DNA from: Eubacterium sp.
GTDB lineage: Bacteria > Bacillota > Clostridia > Lachnospirales > Lachnospiraceae
Direction of reading: 5' to 3'
Length of the DNA: 64,000 bases
Assembly: GCA_003486385.1 (NCBI GenBank)
Contig: DNFT01000032.1
Span: 1 to 64,000, forward strand
Shown: piece by piece, positions 50,866-60,393 of the stretch
Layout of the letters: each line of letters begins with the position of its first letter
How positions within the stretch are numbered: the stretch's first letter is position 1
The notes under the pieces: generated by a model
What the model was told of the DNA's origin: nothing
What the model saw: the letters and a program-made list of their open reading frames with translations, nothing else
Database searches by the model: none
Translations under genes and position numbers: made by a program

Positions 50866-52716
50866 TTAATAGCTGTCCAGTTTTTCTATGATTGCTTCAG
50901 GGGTAAATCCATATACCTCCTTAAGCTTATTCACTCCGCCATGCTGAATATACTCATCAGGAAGAGCAGCATTTATAACCTTTAAATTAATTCTGTTCTC
51001 ATTTACCGCTCGCAGGACATTCATTCCAAAACCACCTGCAGAGATGTTCTCCTCTATTGTGAGCAGCTTTTCATGCTTATTTTCAAGCTCCTTAATGAGT
51101 CCTATATCTATAGGATTTTCAAATCGCGCATTGATAAGTGATGGGTTTTCCCCTCTTTCCTTAAGCAGCTTATACACCTGCGTTCCTTCCTCGATGGAAG
51201 CACCTATAGTTAATATGGCAGTCCCCTCTCCATCGTAGATTCGTTCAGCTTTTCCATAAGAAACCTCGTTTTTAATATCCGAAAAAATATCCGAAACACT
51301 ACCCCTTGGATATCTGATTGCGACAGGTCCATCAAAGCTGTTCGCAAATTCCATCATATCCATGAACTCCAGCCTGTTCTTAGGAGCCATAACCGTCATC
51401 CCCGGTATAATATTCATATATGAATAGTCATATATGCCCTGATGTGTCTCACCATCACTCCCCACCAGACCTGCCCGGTCTATCATAAAGACTACCGGGA
51501 GTCCCTGGATACAGACGTCGTGTAAAATCTCATCGAAGCCTCTCTGCAGAAATGAAGAGTATACGGCAAAATAAGGCTTGAGACCGCCTGCTGCCAGACC
51601 TGCCGCAAATGTTACGGCATGCTCCTCCGCTATTCCGACATCAAAAAATCTCAGCGGAAATCTTTTCTGGAATCTGGAAAGACCGGTTCCTGCTGCCATT
51701 GATGCCGTGATGGCTACAATTCTATTATCCTTCTGTGCCATATCACAGATTTTTCTGGAGAAAACCTCCGTATAGCTTGTCTTAGCTGCGGCAACAGGCT
51801 TGCCGGTTACCACATCGAAAGGACTTACACCATGAAATTTCTCCGGCTTCAGTCTTGCCGGTTCATAACCTCTTCCCTTCTCGGTGATAACATGCACAAT
51901 GACAGATGTGTTCATTTTCTTTGCAATCTTAAACAGCTTGCACAGCTTACCTATATCGTGACCGTCAACCGGTCCAAGATATGTGATTCCCATATCCTCA
52001 AATTTCATGCCAGGGAGAAAAAGCTGCTTTATTCCGCTCTTTGCCTTCTGCACCTGTGAAACTATCTTGTCACCATATACAGGAATTTTTTTCAGTGAGC
52101 TCTTTACATTGTCATTGATATCCCTGTAGGCATTGTCACCCCTGATGCCTGTCAGCAGCGATGAAATGGCACCTACATTCGGCGAAATAGACATATTGTT
52201 ATCATTTAAGACAATTATAAAATTACTCTGGTTCTCTGCAGCATTATTAAGTGCCTCAAGTGCAAGCCCTCCTGTGAGCGCACCATCACCTATAATGGAC
52301 ACAACATAATTATGCCCACCCGACAAATCCCTTGCCTTGACATATCCAAGTCCTGCTGAGATTGATGTGGAGCTGTGGCCTGTGTCGAAGCTGTCACATT
52401 CGCTCTCACGCCTCTTAGGAAATCCGCTCATCCCGCCATACTGTCTGAGTGAATCAAAGCCCTCCTTGCGTCCTGTAAGCAGCTTATGTGTGTATGCCTG
52501 ATGTCCGACATCCCACACAAGCTTGTCCTCGGGAAGGTCGAATGAAAGGTGCATAGCCATCGTAAGCTCAACCGTGCCAAGGTTAGAGGCTAAATGTCCG
52601 CCCGTATGGCTGATATGCTCTATCAGAAATTCCCTGATTTCAGAAGCTAACAGCGGCAGCTCCTCGACAGGAACATTTTTTATATCATTTGCCTTATTTA
52701 TTGAATCCAATACCAT
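50866..52716 (-). CDS. dxs: 1-deoxy-D-xylulose-5-phosphate synthase
   Basis: 616 residues. First enzyme of the MEP isoprenoid pathway, joining pyruvate and glyceraldehyde 3-phosphate with thiamine diphosphate. Motifs: GHQAYTHKLLTGR, the ThDP site GDGALTGGLALEALNNA through NDNN, EEHAVTFAAGLA with the catalytic Glu, and DRAGLVGSDGETHQG. ATG 52716 has GAGG 6 bases upstream and does not overlap ispA; the longer frame to 52770 does. Adjacent to ispA, so the isoprenoid steps are grouped. Confidence 0.96.
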   Translation of the reverse strand: MVLDSINKANDIKNVPVEELPLLASEIREFLIEHISHTGGHLASNLGTVELTMAMHLSFDLPEDKLVWDVGHQAYTHKLLTGRKEGFDSLRQYGGMSGFPKRRESECDSFDTGHSSTSISAGLGYVKARDLSGGHNYVVSIIGDGALTGGLALEALNNAAENQSNFIIVLNDNNMSISPNVGAISSLLTGIRGDNAYRDINDNVKSSLKKIPVYGDKIVSQVQKAKSGIKQLFLPGMKFEDMGITYLGPVDGHDIGKLCKLFKIAKKMNTSVIVHVITEKGRGYEPARLKPEKFHGVSPFDVVTGKPVAAAKTSYTEVFSRKICDMAQKDNRIVAITASMAAGTGLSRFQKRFPLRFFDVGIAEEHAVTFAAGLAAGGLKPYFAVYSSFLQRGFDEILHDVCIQGLPVVFMIDRAGLVGSDGETHQGIYDYSYMNIIPGMTVMAPKNRLEFMDMMEFANSFDGPVAIRYPRGSVSDIFSDIKNEVSYGKAERIYDGEGTAILTIGASIEEGTQVYKLLKERGENPSLINARFENPIDIGLIKELENKHEKLLTIEENISAGGFGMNVLRAVNENRINLKVINAALPDEYIQHGGVNKLKEVYGFTPEAIIEKLDSY

Positions 52717-52733
52717 AGTATACCTCGTTTCAT

Positions 52734-53657
52734 CTAATACATACGTTTTACGAGGCTTTCTATCAGCCATAAGAGAAACTTCTTTTCGTTCTCATCTGCT
52801 GAATCGACATTCTCAAGTGTATGCCTTGCATTCTCCGAAAGTCTTTCCACCTCAGCTCTGGCTGTATCTATACCAAATAAAGTCACATAGGTTGTCTTGC
52901 CATTCTTTTCATCACTGTTAAGAGGCTTTCCAAGCAATGCAGCATCACCGGTACAATCCAGAATATCATCCTGAATCTGAAAAGCCATTCCAACGCTGCG
53001 TCCTATATCCTCAAACTGTGCAACACTCTCGTTACCGGCGCCTGCCAGTATGGCACCCATCATCATTGACGCCTCAATAAGTGCACAGGTTTTTAATCTG
53101 TATATATAATCAAGTCTTTCCTTCTCCGGGTGCTTTCCCGTAAAAAGAACATCAACGGACTGACCTCCAAGCATGCCATGCGGACCGGATTTCTCTGCAA
53201 ATACGGACAATGCATGAACAGCTGCGTCCATGGTCTTAGCAGCATCAGCATATAAAAAAGCCTTCATAGCTGTCTGGGTTGACCAATGTAGAAGCCCATC
53301 CCCTGCCAACAGCCCGCATGCCTCGCCATATTTCCTATGTGTTGTAGGCTTTCCTCTGCGAAGCTCATCATTATCTATTTCCGGCATATCATCGTGTACA
53401 AGAGAATATGTGTGAAGATACTCCATCGCTGCCATGAAAGGCTCGCGGATTTCACTTTTACCACCCATAAGTCTATATACACTATCAATAAAAACCGGTC
53501 TTAATCTCTTTCCGCCTACCATAACACTATAGTTCATAGCCGAGACGAGTTCTGTTAAATATCCTTCTTCCACAGGAAGATACTTCTGTATTACCTCATT
53601 GGCATACTCCGTTCTGCTACGAAGCTGCTCCTGATAGTCTGATATATTAGTTCCCAT
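52734..53657 (-). CDS. ispA: farnesyl/geranylgeranyl diphosphate synthase
   Basis: About 307 residues. It extends allylic diphosphates with isopentenyl diphosphate. First aspartate-rich motif DDMPEIDND, second DDILD, and GGKRLRPVFI near the N-terminus. The chain-length region before the first motif (AAMEYLHTYSLVHDD) has aromatic residues as in short-chain synthases, favouring farnesyl diphosphate. Its ATG lies 4 bases after the xseB stop, and a TTG immediately upstream is an alternative. Confidence 0.93.
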   Translation of the reverse strand: MGTNISDYQEQLRSRTEYANEVIQKYLPVEEGYLTELVSAMNYSVMVGGKRLRPVFIDSVYRLMGGKSEIREPFMAAMEYLHTYSLVHDDMPEIDNDELRRGKPTTHRKYGEACGLLAGDGLLHWSTQTAMKAFLYADAAKTMDAAVHALSVFAEKSGPHGMLGGQSVDVLFTGKHPEKERLDYIYRLKTCALIEASMMMGAILAGAGNESVAQFEDIGRSVGMAFQIQDDILDCTGDAALLGKPLNSDEKNGKTTYVTLFGIDTARAEVERLSENARHTLENVDSADENEKKFLLWLIESLVKRMY

Positions 53658-53660
53658 CAA

Positions 53661-53888
53661 TTAATTTTCATCTCCATCTGAAGCCTGTGAATCAGCTTCA
53701 TTTCTAAGTGTTATCAACTGTTTTTCTACCTTATCAAGCTGCTTTGAGCATTGCGCTGTCAGCTTAATACCTGTTTCATATACCTTAAATGCCTCCTCAA
53801 GAGATAATTCATTGCTCTCGAGACGGCCTATAATATCTTCTAGTTGTTCAAAATTCTCTTCTATGCTGACACTCTTTGTCTTAGCCAT
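53661..53888 (-). CDS. xseB: exodeoxyribonuclease VII small subunit
   Basis: 75 residues. FEQLEDIIGRLESNELSLEEA is diagnostic of the family, followed by YETGIKLTAQCSKQLDKVE. It binds XseA to form the single-strand exonuclease. It starts 3 bases after the xseA stop, and is followed by ispA with a 3-base gap. Confidence 0.95.
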   Translation of the reverse strand: MAKTKSVSIEENFEQLEDIIGRLESNELSLEEAFKVYETGIKLTAQCSKQLDKVEKQLITLRNEADSQASDGDEN

Positions 53889-53891
53889 TAT

Positions 53892-55148
53892 CTACATCTT
53901 CTCCTTATCCGCAACGGCCGCACTGATACTTCCGTCAGACACTATGATTTTTATATACTCTCCGCGCTCAACATCCTCTATCGACCTGATTGTCTTTCCC
54001 CGTGAATCCTCGAGATATCCAAAGCCTCCGCTGATTTTTGAAAGCGGAGAAAGTCCGCTTAATCTGGTCGCGGACAGCTTGAATCTATGACGGTAATTCT
54101 CCATCATTCTGTCCATACAGTTGTCAAGACGTAACCGGAGCGAATCAAGATACTGCTTATTATCAAGCAGCCGGCGCTCAGGTGCGCTGTTTCTAAGCTC
54201 CATATTAAGTGAAGCAAGCCTGTTTCTATATGCGCGTATTTTCTCAGACATCGCTCTGTAGAGCGTATCTTCATACTGCCTGATCCGTTCACACCACTGC
54301 GCATAGTCAAATACAGCCAATTCCGCTGCAGCTGATGGCGTGGGCGCACGCATATCAGCAACGAAATCTGCTATTGTAAAATCGGTCTCATGACCTACGG
54401 CGGAGATAATCGGTGTATTACACTCAAAAATTGCCCTTGCAACACATTCCTCATTGAAAGCCCAGAGATCCTCTATGCTTCCTCCGCCTCTGCCTATGAT
54501 TATTACGTCAGGATTCATCGCGTCAAGCGTCCTGATACCTTCACAAATAGTCTCAGAGGCTCCTTCGCCCTGTACCTTGGCAGGATAAAGATATATCTGT
54601 ACATACGGGTTGCGTCTGTACGCGACATTCTGTATGTCGTGGATTACCGCACCGGTCTGTGCAGTGACGACACCGATATTGAGTGCATACTTCGGAAGAG
54701 GCTTTTTATATGAGGCATCGAACATTCCCATCTCCTCAAGCTCCGTCTTAAGTGCAAGATAACGCTCATACAATGCTCCTGCACCATCCCTCTGTACGGA
54801 CTTGACATATAGCTGGTATTTTCCGTCTCTTTCATATACACTGATACGCCCGGAAGCTATAATCTTCATTCCATCGTCCAGTGTAAATTTCATACCCGCC
54901 CTGTCACCGGCATACATGACACATGCAAGGGCACCCGCCTCATCCTTGAGGGTAAAATATATATGCCCTGAGCTGTGATACTTGCAGTTGGAAACCTCCC
55001 CCGTGACACGCACATTCCTGAGCAGAAAGTCTGTCTGGAACATATTTCTGATGTATTGATTTATTTTACTTACGCTATATGCCTCCGAACCAGCCACGTT
55101 TCCAAACCCTTTCCCAGCAATATCGTCTATTGGTATATTTATAATCAA
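53892..55148 (-). CDS. xseA: exodeoxyribonuclease VII large subunit
   Basis: Up to 418 residues. N-terminal OB fold (YSVSKINQYIRNMFQTDFLL, VTGEVSNCKYHSSGHIYFTLKD), catalytic core with GVVTAQTGAVIHDI, IIGRGGGSIEDLWAFN and SAVGHETDFTIADF, and a long coiled-coil C-terminus. The start is uncertain: TTG 55148 has no ribosome site, and GTG 55097, with AAAGG upstream, would begin at the family's usual point just before YSVS. Confidence 0.93.
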   Translation of the reverse strand: MIINIPIDDIAGKGFGNVAGSEAYSVSKINQYIRNMFQTDFLLRNVRVTGEVSNCKYHSSGHIYFTLKDEAGALACVMYAGDRAGMKFTLDDGMKIIASGRISVYERDGKYQLYVKSVQRDGAGALYERYLALKTELEEMGMFDASYKKPLPKYALNIGVVTAQTGAVIHDIQNVAYRRNPYVQIYLYPAKVQGEGASETICEGIRTLDAMNPDVIIIGRGGGSIEDLWAFNEECVARAIFECNTPIISAVGHETDFTIADFVADMRAPTPSAAAELAVFDYAQWCERIRQYEDTLYRAMSEKIRAYRNRLASLNMELRNSAPERRLLDNKQYLDSLRLRLDNCMDRMMENYRHRFKLSATRLSGLSPLSKISGGFGYLEDSRGKTIRSIEDVERGEYIKIIVSDGSISAAVADKEKM

Positions 55149-55169
55149 AGCTGTATCATAATTGATATA

Positions 55170-55565
55170 TTACTTTGTGAGCTTTCCAAGTATTCCGTTT
55201 ACGAATGACGGTGAATCATCTCCGCCATACTTCTTGGCAAGCTCTATAGCCTCATTGATTGCCACCCCGGCAGGAACATCATCGTCATATAAGGCTTCAT
55301 ATATTGCAAGCCTTAAGATTGTAAGCTCAACCTTACCTATACGTTCCTTCTTCCAGCCTACAGAAAGCTCTTCTATCTTCTTATCTATTTCCGGGAGCTT
55401 ATCCTCTATAAGCCTGGTTCTGTCGCTTATAAGCTTCCTGTGCTCCGGTGTCAGCTCAAGCGGCTCAAAATATAGCTTGTCCTGCTCCGCTAACTCAGCC
55501 GCATCATGAAATTCCACACGGAATAACAGTTTAAATACATGCTCTCTTATTTCACTTCTTCTCAT
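55170..55565 (-). CDS. nusB: transcription antitermination factor NusB
   Basis: 131 residues, all-helical. [21 protein letters not shown] N-terminus (here [14 protein letters not shown]), and the conserved [41 protein letters not shown] region, quoted in part as [17 protein letters not shown]. It binds S10 and boxA RNA to promote rRNA antitermination. ATG 55565 has AAAGGA 9 bases upstream. Standard neighbour of xseA and the Asp23-like gene. Confidence 0.94.
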   Translation of the reverse strand: MRRSEIREHVFKLLFRVEFHDAAELAEQDKLYFEPLELTPEHRKLISDRTRLIEDKLPEIDKKIEELSVGWKKERIGKVELTILRLAIYEALYDDDVPAGVAINEAIELAKKYGGDDSPSFVNGILGKLTK

Positions 55566-55590
55566 ATCTGAAAATCCTTTCAATTCAGCA

Positions 55591-55614
55591 ACAATGAAGG
55601 CCCCGAAATGCTCA
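55591..55614. other. hairpin between asp23 and nusB
   Basis: AAGGCC (55596-55601 region) pairs with GGCCTT (55614 side) within a stem ATGAAGGCC / GGCCTTCAT, loop about 13 bases. On the minus strand it follows the Asp23 gene and lacks a T run, so it is at most a partial terminator. Confidence 0.45.
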
Positions 55615-55641
55615 AGGCCTTCATCATGCTCTGCTTATGTT

Positions 55642-56025
55642 CTATTTATTGTTTTCAACCTTAACGCCGGCAATCTTAATATTGACCTCAGCAACAGTAA
55701 GACCTGTCATAGTCTCGATTGCACTGGCAACTCGTTCCTGAATCTTTTCGCTGACCTCCGGTATTGAATAGCCATACTTAAGAATAACCGATATATATAC
55801 AACCGCTGTCTTATCAGTTATCTCAACTGTAACTCCCTTGGACAGTACCTTCATGCCAAGCTTGCTTACAAGTTCATTGGTTATGTTGCCCGACATACAT
55901 TCAACACCTTCAACCTCTGTGGCTGCAAGACCTGCAACTATACATACAACCTCATCCGCAACCTGTATATTACAAATTCCTTTATTCTCACATATTGTAT
56001 ATGTGCTTTCACTATTATTTGACAT
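55642..56025 (-). CDS. Asp23/Gls24 family protein (YqhY type)
   Basis: 127 residues. The family motif GLAATEVEGVECMSG and YGYSIPEVSEKIQERVASAIETMTG (quoted in part: IPEVSEKIQERVASAIE) are clear. In Bacillus YqhY sits in the same position between spoIIIAH-accB/C and nusB and influences acetyl-CoA carboxylase; here accB and accC are missing from between. GGAGG precedes ATG 56025. It lies 156 bases from spoIIIAH and may have its own promoter. Confidence 0.9.
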   Translation of the reverse strand: MSNNSESTYTICENKGICNIQVADEVVCIVAGLAATEVEGVECMSGNITNELVSKLGMKVLSKGVTVEITDKTAVVYISVILKYGYSIPEVSEKIQERVASAIETMTGLTVAEVNIKIAGVKVENNK

Positions 56026-56181
56026 ACGTCCTCCAATCTGCCCCCATCACGGAAGCCTGCAATACGGTAATATACATATATTATATATAATCCTTCCCTT
56101 TTTTGCAATTAGAAAATACACAACATCATTACTTCCTTTAAATCGTATTGCCGGTGGAGCATTTTTTTCTACCGCCGCACT

Positions 56182-56919
56182 TCAGGATACAGGCTGTGTT
56201 TCGCCATATGTTCCCTCCTCAGCACTGTCCGTCTCTGTCTGTCCCGGCACAGCTTCATCGTCCTTAATATCTGCCGATGTCTTGGCATCCTCAGCCTCCT
56301 GCTGCGTCTGTGATGTAAGGCTTACGGAAGATATTGTTATATTTTCTACACTGACACCCGACTTTCTTTTTATTATGTCCTCAATCTGTGCCCTCTCAGT
56401 ATCGGAAAGACTTGATTTATTTACCACGACATCCGCCTGCCCATCCGTTATAGAGACAATCACATCCACGAACCCCTTTGCCTCTAAGAGAAGCTCTGCC
56501 GCCGCCTCTCTTTCTGCTATATCCGTAAGCTCTATCATCTTATTGACCGCCTGAGCCTTGTCGGCTTCATCAAGAGAGGTATTATTTATTATTCCCAGAA
56601 GAGACTCTTTATTCGCAGCACGGACCTGTTCCCTGTCAAGTTTGGCACTTATGATGAAATCCGACTGTGCCACCCCTAAATTTCCTGTGAGAACGGTTGC
56701 TCCAGGATCCGTGACCGAAAAATCGTCCGGCTCTGCATCGTTGCTTAACAAATCTCCCGTCTGAGCATCCGTTTCCCCCAGTGCCAGGCTGACATTTGTC
56801 TGCCTGGCATCCTTAGCATGCTTAGATACAAGATCCTTATAGTTTATGTATCCTGCAACTGCAATCATTATTGCAAGTGCTGTTATAATAATCTGGTTTT
56901 TCTTTAAAATACGTTTCAA
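56182..56919 (-). CDS. spoIIIAH: stage III sporulation protein AH
   Basis: 245 residues. Mother-cell membrane protein whose extracellular domain docks with forespore SpoIIQ to form the feeding channel. One N-terminal helix (IIITALAIMIAVAGYI), a disordered linker, then the YscJ/FliF-like ring-building domain with SLLGIINNTSLDEADKAQAV and VSITDGQADVVVNKSSLSD. The C-terminal tail beyond about residue 205 is acidic and unstructured. It uses a TTG start with GGAGGG upstream. Last gene of the spoIIIA operon. Confidence 0.93.
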   Translation of the reverse strand: MKRILKKNQIIITALAIMIAVAGYINYKDLVSKHAKDARQTNVSLALGETDAQTGDLLSNDAEPDDFSVTDPGATVLTGNLGVAQSDFIISAKLDREQVRAANKESLLGIINNTSLDEADKAQAVNKMIELTDIAEREAAAELLLEAKGFVDVIVSITDGQADVVVNKSSLSDTERAQIEDIIKRKSGVSVENITISSVSLTSQTQQEAEDAKTSADIKDDEAVPGQTETDSAEEGTYGETQPVS

Positions 56920-56923
56920 AGGC

Positions 56924-57505
56924 TTATCCCTCCATTTTCATAACTTTTATTTTATTTATTTCTATCCCAAGGACAGCGCTGACTGCTTCCGTAAGCCTTA
57001 CCGTCACACCTGCATCGGAGGCTCCCTGCGCAAGAACAAGAACCCCGCTTATTTCAGGATATATGGTTTTTGTCACATACGGAGTCAAACTGCCATCGCT
57101 TTTCTTACTGAAAACCACCTTCTCCTCCCGCTTTTTCTCTCCCAACCTTTCTCCATCTCCTGTAATGCCATCCGTCTTAGTGTTCTCTGTTATGTCACTT
57201 TTCACTACAGTCTCTCCCGAATCCTTGAAGGTGATAAGGACGGCAACCTTTCCCGCCCCATCAACCTGCGATAGTATAGCAGACAGTCTGGCTTCAAGTT
57301 CTGTTGTGTAATCTGATATATCTGCATATTCGTATTCAATGGCTTCTCCTGTATCCCTTGAGTCCGCTGTATTATCAGCTTCGTTTTTTCCCTTCACCGG
57401 GAGTGATATTATTACAAGAAGTACCCCTCCAAGCAGGATTAACAGTAGTTTATCCTTAGAAAGCTGAAGATTTTTCAGCGTTGAGAAAATATTATTGATT
57501 TTCAC
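56924..57505 (-). CDS. spoIIIAG: stage III sporulation protein AG
   Basis: 193 residues. One N-terminal membrane helix (KLLLILLGGVLLVIISL) and a ring-forming domain with YTTELEARLSAILSQVDGAGKVAVLIT, quoted in part as LSQVDGAGKVAVLITF, interrupted by a linker insertion (about residues 105-145) and finishing PEISGVLVLAQGASDAGV. It forms the large ring of the mother cell-forespore channel. GTG start with GAGG 7 bases upstream. Confidence 0.93.
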   Translation of the reverse strand: MKINNIFSTLKNLQLSKDKLLLILLGGVLLVIISLPVKGKNEADNTADSRDTGEAIEYEYADISDYTTELEARLSAILSQVDGAGKVAVLITFKDSGETVVKSDITENTKTDGITGDGERLGEKKREEKVVFSKKSDGSLTPYVTKTIYPEISGVLVLAQGASDAGVTVRLTEAVSAVLGIEINKIKVMKMEG

Positions 57506-57514
57506 CCTTCTACC

Positions 57515-58090
57515 TCAGTTCTCAATTCCCTCCTTATTATCCTGCCCATCATATATGTTAATATATATATTAGCGCGTGGGATATTATAGAAGTTGGCCA
57601 AATAATTTTTTAATGTCACCACATCATAATCATAAAAACCTGAATCATTTCCCATATACAGCTTATCCTCTTTCTTCAACGCGATATCCAGCATAATAAT
57701 CCTGCCATATTCATCACTCCCCTCATCAAGATTAATCTTTGTATCACAGCTTATAAGTTGATAACCGGTTTCCGAAAGATAATTCTGTATCTGCTCCTCC
57801 ACACTGCTGCAGTACATATTTATCAGCTCCTCATTGCGCCCTTTCTCCGCTTTTAAAATATCGGCATACACCTCATCCGAAATCTCAAAATCAAAGTAAC
57901 CGATATCAATTGTATCGTTTCCACTGCCCCACAAACCCAAAACCGGTTTAATCACAATAAAAATCATAACTATTCCGCCAAATAGTCTAAGGTATTTTGC
58001 GTACTTTTCATTTGACACTATATTTTCGATTATGCTCAATATGACATAAACACAGAACACATTCCCTATATAATCCTTCAGCTGCTCCAT
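57515..58090 (-). CDS. spoIIIAF: stage III sporulation protein AF
   Basis: About 191 residues. Two N-terminal membrane helices (VFCVYVILSIIENI and LFGGIVMIFIVIKPVLGL) and a soluble C-terminal domain ending YDVVTLKNYLANFYNIPRANIYI, quoted in part as LKNYLANFYNIP. ATG 58090 gives the family's usual short cytoplasmic start; ATG 58120 and a frame to 58165 overlapping spoIIIAE are alternatives. Component of the SpoIIIA-SpoIIQ complex. Confidence 0.88.
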   Translation of the reverse strand: MEQLKDYIGNVFCVYVILSIIENIVSNEKYAKYLRLFGGIVMIFIVIKPVLGLWGSGNDTIDIGYFDFEISDEVYADILKAEKGRNEELINMYCSSVEEQIQNYLSETGYQLISCDTKINLDEGSDEYGRIIMLDIALKKEDKLYMGNDSGFYDYDVVTLKNYLANFYNIPRANIYINIYDGQDNKEGIEN

Positions 58091-58125
58091 TTTATTTCCG
58101 TTCCAACAGACCTCCCTCATAAGTT

Positions 58126-59256
58126 TTATGTTCCTGAAAAGAAAGCCGCGTTTGTCGAGGCACACACGATTGCCAGTGTGACAAGAAACATTATTCCCGC
58201 ATTCATCGAGCTCACCATAAGCAGTTTCACACCCTCATGCATGCCATTGATGCACTCCGTATAGTTTTTTTCTGCTACAGGTTCTAAAAATGCTCCTGCT
58301 GCCTTACATCCGTATGCAAACACAAAGAGCTTTATCACCGGAATTGCACACAGCATTATTATCACAAGCATCGCGGCAACCCCCATACTGTTTTTGATAA
58401 GCGCACCCGAACCAAGAATCACTCCGGTGACAGCGTCAACCGCCGTTCCGGCACCCGGAATCATCCCCACAAGTCTGGTTATCGCCGTTCCCTTTAGAGA
58501 ATCAAGCATTGGACTTATAAGTCCCTTTATAGCATTCAGACCAATGACCGTTCCCAAAAGAACCTTGTTTGTCCATTCAAGCAGCTCCTTGATAAGCTCA
58601 GAAAGCCTGCCAAATATATTATCTCTCGATATATAGTTCATCATATTTACAAGCATATATACTGTCGTTCCGGGCAGAACCACATGCAGCAGCACCTTGT
58701 CCACAATCAGTATAAGGAACATGGCAAGTTCGTAGAATGCTATTGCACCCGAGCTTCCGCAGCCGGCAGTTATCACAACAGCGTATGTCGGAATAAGCAC
58801 CTGCATAAATTCAACTATACTGTCAAGCACATTGCGTGCCACGCCTGCTGCCCAGTACATTCCGGATGTAAGCACCGCCATCAATGCAATCTGAATTATA
58901 TAGCTCCCCGTTCCGGCAATCCCCGCTTCAAAAAAACCTGCTGCAAGATTTTTGAATACCGCACCAACAATCCCCAGAAGAAAAAGCTTCAAAAAGATTG
59001 TCTTCTGCTCATAAAATTCATCGAATACCCCGGATACAGCCGATATCGACGCTGCCCTGAGCGCCTCAGAATACTTACCTGCCATGACAAGCTCTACAAG
59101 ATATTTAAAATCAATATCATATTCCTCAATGCTGGTATCTATCTCATCATAATTGTAGTCATCAGGTGTGGCAGCATGTACTAAACATGTATATGACATT
59201 GTAAATATTACAGCACACATCATAGTTAAGAACAGATTCCGGCACCCTCTTCTCAT
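58126..59256 (-). CDS. spoIIIAE: stage III sporulation protein AE
   Basis: 376 residues. Signal peptide (residues 8-28), a short extracellular segment and about seven membrane helices. Conserved pieces include LFLLGIVGAVFKNLAAGF, GLISPMLDSLKGTAI and MIPGAGTAVDAVTGVILGSG. Family resemblance to permease-like channel parts. It overlaps the spoIIIAD stop by 4 bases (ATGA-type coupling). Confidence 0.93.
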   Translation of the reverse strand: MRRGCRNLFLTMMCAVIFTMSYTCLVHAATPDDYNYDEIDTSIEEYDIDFKYLVELVMAGKYSEALRAASISAVSGVFDEFYEQKTIFLKLFLLGIVGAVFKNLAAGFFEAGIAGTGSYIIQIALMAVLTSGMYWAAGVARNVLDSIVEFMQVLIPTYAVVITAGCGSSGAIAFYELAMFLILIVDKVLLHVVLPGTTVYMLVNMMNYISRDNIFGRLSELIKELLEWTNKVLLGTVIGLNAIKGLISPMLDSLKGTAITRLVGMIPGAGTAVDAVTGVILGSGALIKNSMGVAAMLVIIMLCAIPVIKLFVFAYGCKAAGAFLEPVAEKNYTECINGMHEGVKLLMVSSMNAGIMFLVTLAIVCASTNAAFFSGT

Positions 59257-59636
59257 AGCATTTCACCAACCATTTCTAAAAGCCTCACCACAATCGGGCA
59301 GCTTAAGAATAGAAGTGAGAGCTTTCCAAAATTCTCAATCTGCACCGCCAGAGCCGAATATCCCATATCCCTGCATAGCGAGCTTGAAAATTCTGCAATA
59401 TATGTAAGTCCCGCCATCTTGAGCATAATCAGAATATAATCCGAATCAATATCCACATATTCGGTCATAAATTCAAGCTGTGAGACGATTCCCGAAAGTC
59501 TGGCTGCAAGATATAGCATTATAAGCACGCATGCGGACAGATTGATGTACGTAGCGAACTCTCCCTTTGCACTTTTGAGGGCTAAAGCAAGCAGTGAGCC
59601 TATGGTTCCTATAACAGCTACCTTTATCATATCCAT
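59253..59636 (-). CDS. spoIIIAD: stage III sporulation protein AD
   Basis: About 127 residues with three to four membrane helices; motifs GTIGSLLALALKSAKGEFA and AEFSSSLCRDMGYSALAVQIE match the family. ATG 59636 has AAAGGG 9 bases upstream; TTG 59645 and ATG 59642 lie too close to that site. Translationally coupled to spoIIIAE. Confidence 0.92.
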   Translation of the reverse strand: MDMIKVAVIGTIGSLLALALKSAKGEFATYINLSACVLIMLYLAARLSGIVSQLEFMTEYVDIDSDYILIMLKMAGLTYIAEFSSSLCRDMGYSALAVQIENFGKLSLLFLSCPIVVRLLEMVGEML

Positions 59637-59649
59637 AATCATCAACCCT

Positions 59650-59844
59650 TTACAGCGAAAATAAATCCTTTATTGTCTCAAAAAGCTCATAAATATACGG
59701 AACTATCCAGAACAGCACTAGCAGCAGGCCGGCAAGACTTGTCAGAAAAGCATGTTCCTCCCTTCCGCTATGCTTTAAAATCTGGGAGATTACCGAGACA
59801 AGTATTCCTACGGCAGCAATTTTAAAAATAAGGCTTACCTCCAC
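59650..59844 (-). CDS. spoIIIAC: stage III sporulation protein AC
   Basis: 64 residues, two membrane helices: LIFKIAAVGILVSVISQIL and FLTSLAGLLLVLFWIVPYI. The GREEHAF link between them is the family hallmark. Related in fold to spoIIIAD. Starts 14 bases after spoIIIAB. Confidence 0.94.
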   Translation of the reverse strand: MEVSLIFKIAAVGILVSVISQILKHSGREEHAFLTSLAGLLLVLFWIVPYIYELFETIKDLFSL

Positions 59845-59858
59845 TTAACCCCCACCCT

Positions 59859-60392
59859 TCATATCAATATTATGGTAAGAAAAAGCCCCGCCATCACTCC
59901 AAGGCTCATGTACATTCTGCTGGTCTGCTCGTATTTTCCCGAAAGAGCTTCGATGCTCTCATCAACGCTCTGAAGATACAGTTCAATATTATTGGTCTGC
60001 TGCGTCAAATCCAGATACCCCAGACTATCGGCAACAGCTATCAAATTGTCACATTCATTGCCATTTAAGTGGGCTGTGGCGGACAGCTTCTTTGCTTCCT
60101 CCTCCCAGACTTCCTTTAGAATACTTCCATTTTCAGTCTTAAGCCTGTTCCCGGTGTTCCAGAAAAAATCTCTCACTGTTTCCTGTCCGCAGCTACACCT
60201 TTCCCCCACATGCATAAATGCAGAGGGTAGCGTCTCAACACCATATCTAAGTTCACCCTTCAATGTTGTAAAGCTCTGTTTAATTGCCTTCAACGCCGCT
60301 ATCCGGCAGGCCAGTTCATTTACCAGTCCTCTTGCATACAATGTTGTTGCACCTGTTATGCATACAGTACCTGCTATTTTCAACGCCAACAT
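59859..60392 (-). CDS. spoIIIAB: stage III sporulation protein AB
   Basis: About 177 residues. One N-terminal and one C-terminal membrane helix flank a helical domain that resembles type II secretion/pilus GspF cytoplasmic domains (ALKAIKQSFTTLKGELRYG, TLPSAFMHVGERC). I start at ATG 60392: AGGAGG, inside the last codons of spoIIIAA, lies 9 bases upstream. ATG 60410 would place that Shine-Dalgarno inside the coding region and overlaps spoIIIAA. Confidence 0.9.
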   Translation of the reverse strand: MLALKIAGTVCITGATTLYARGLVNELACRIAALKAIKQSFTTLKGELRYGVETLPSAFMHVGERCSCGQETVRDFFWNTGNRLKTENGSILKEVWEEEAKKLSATAHLNGNECDNLIAVADSLGYLDLTQQTNNIELYLQSVDESIEALSGKYEQTSRMYMSLGVMAGLFLTIILI

Positions 60393-60393
60393 T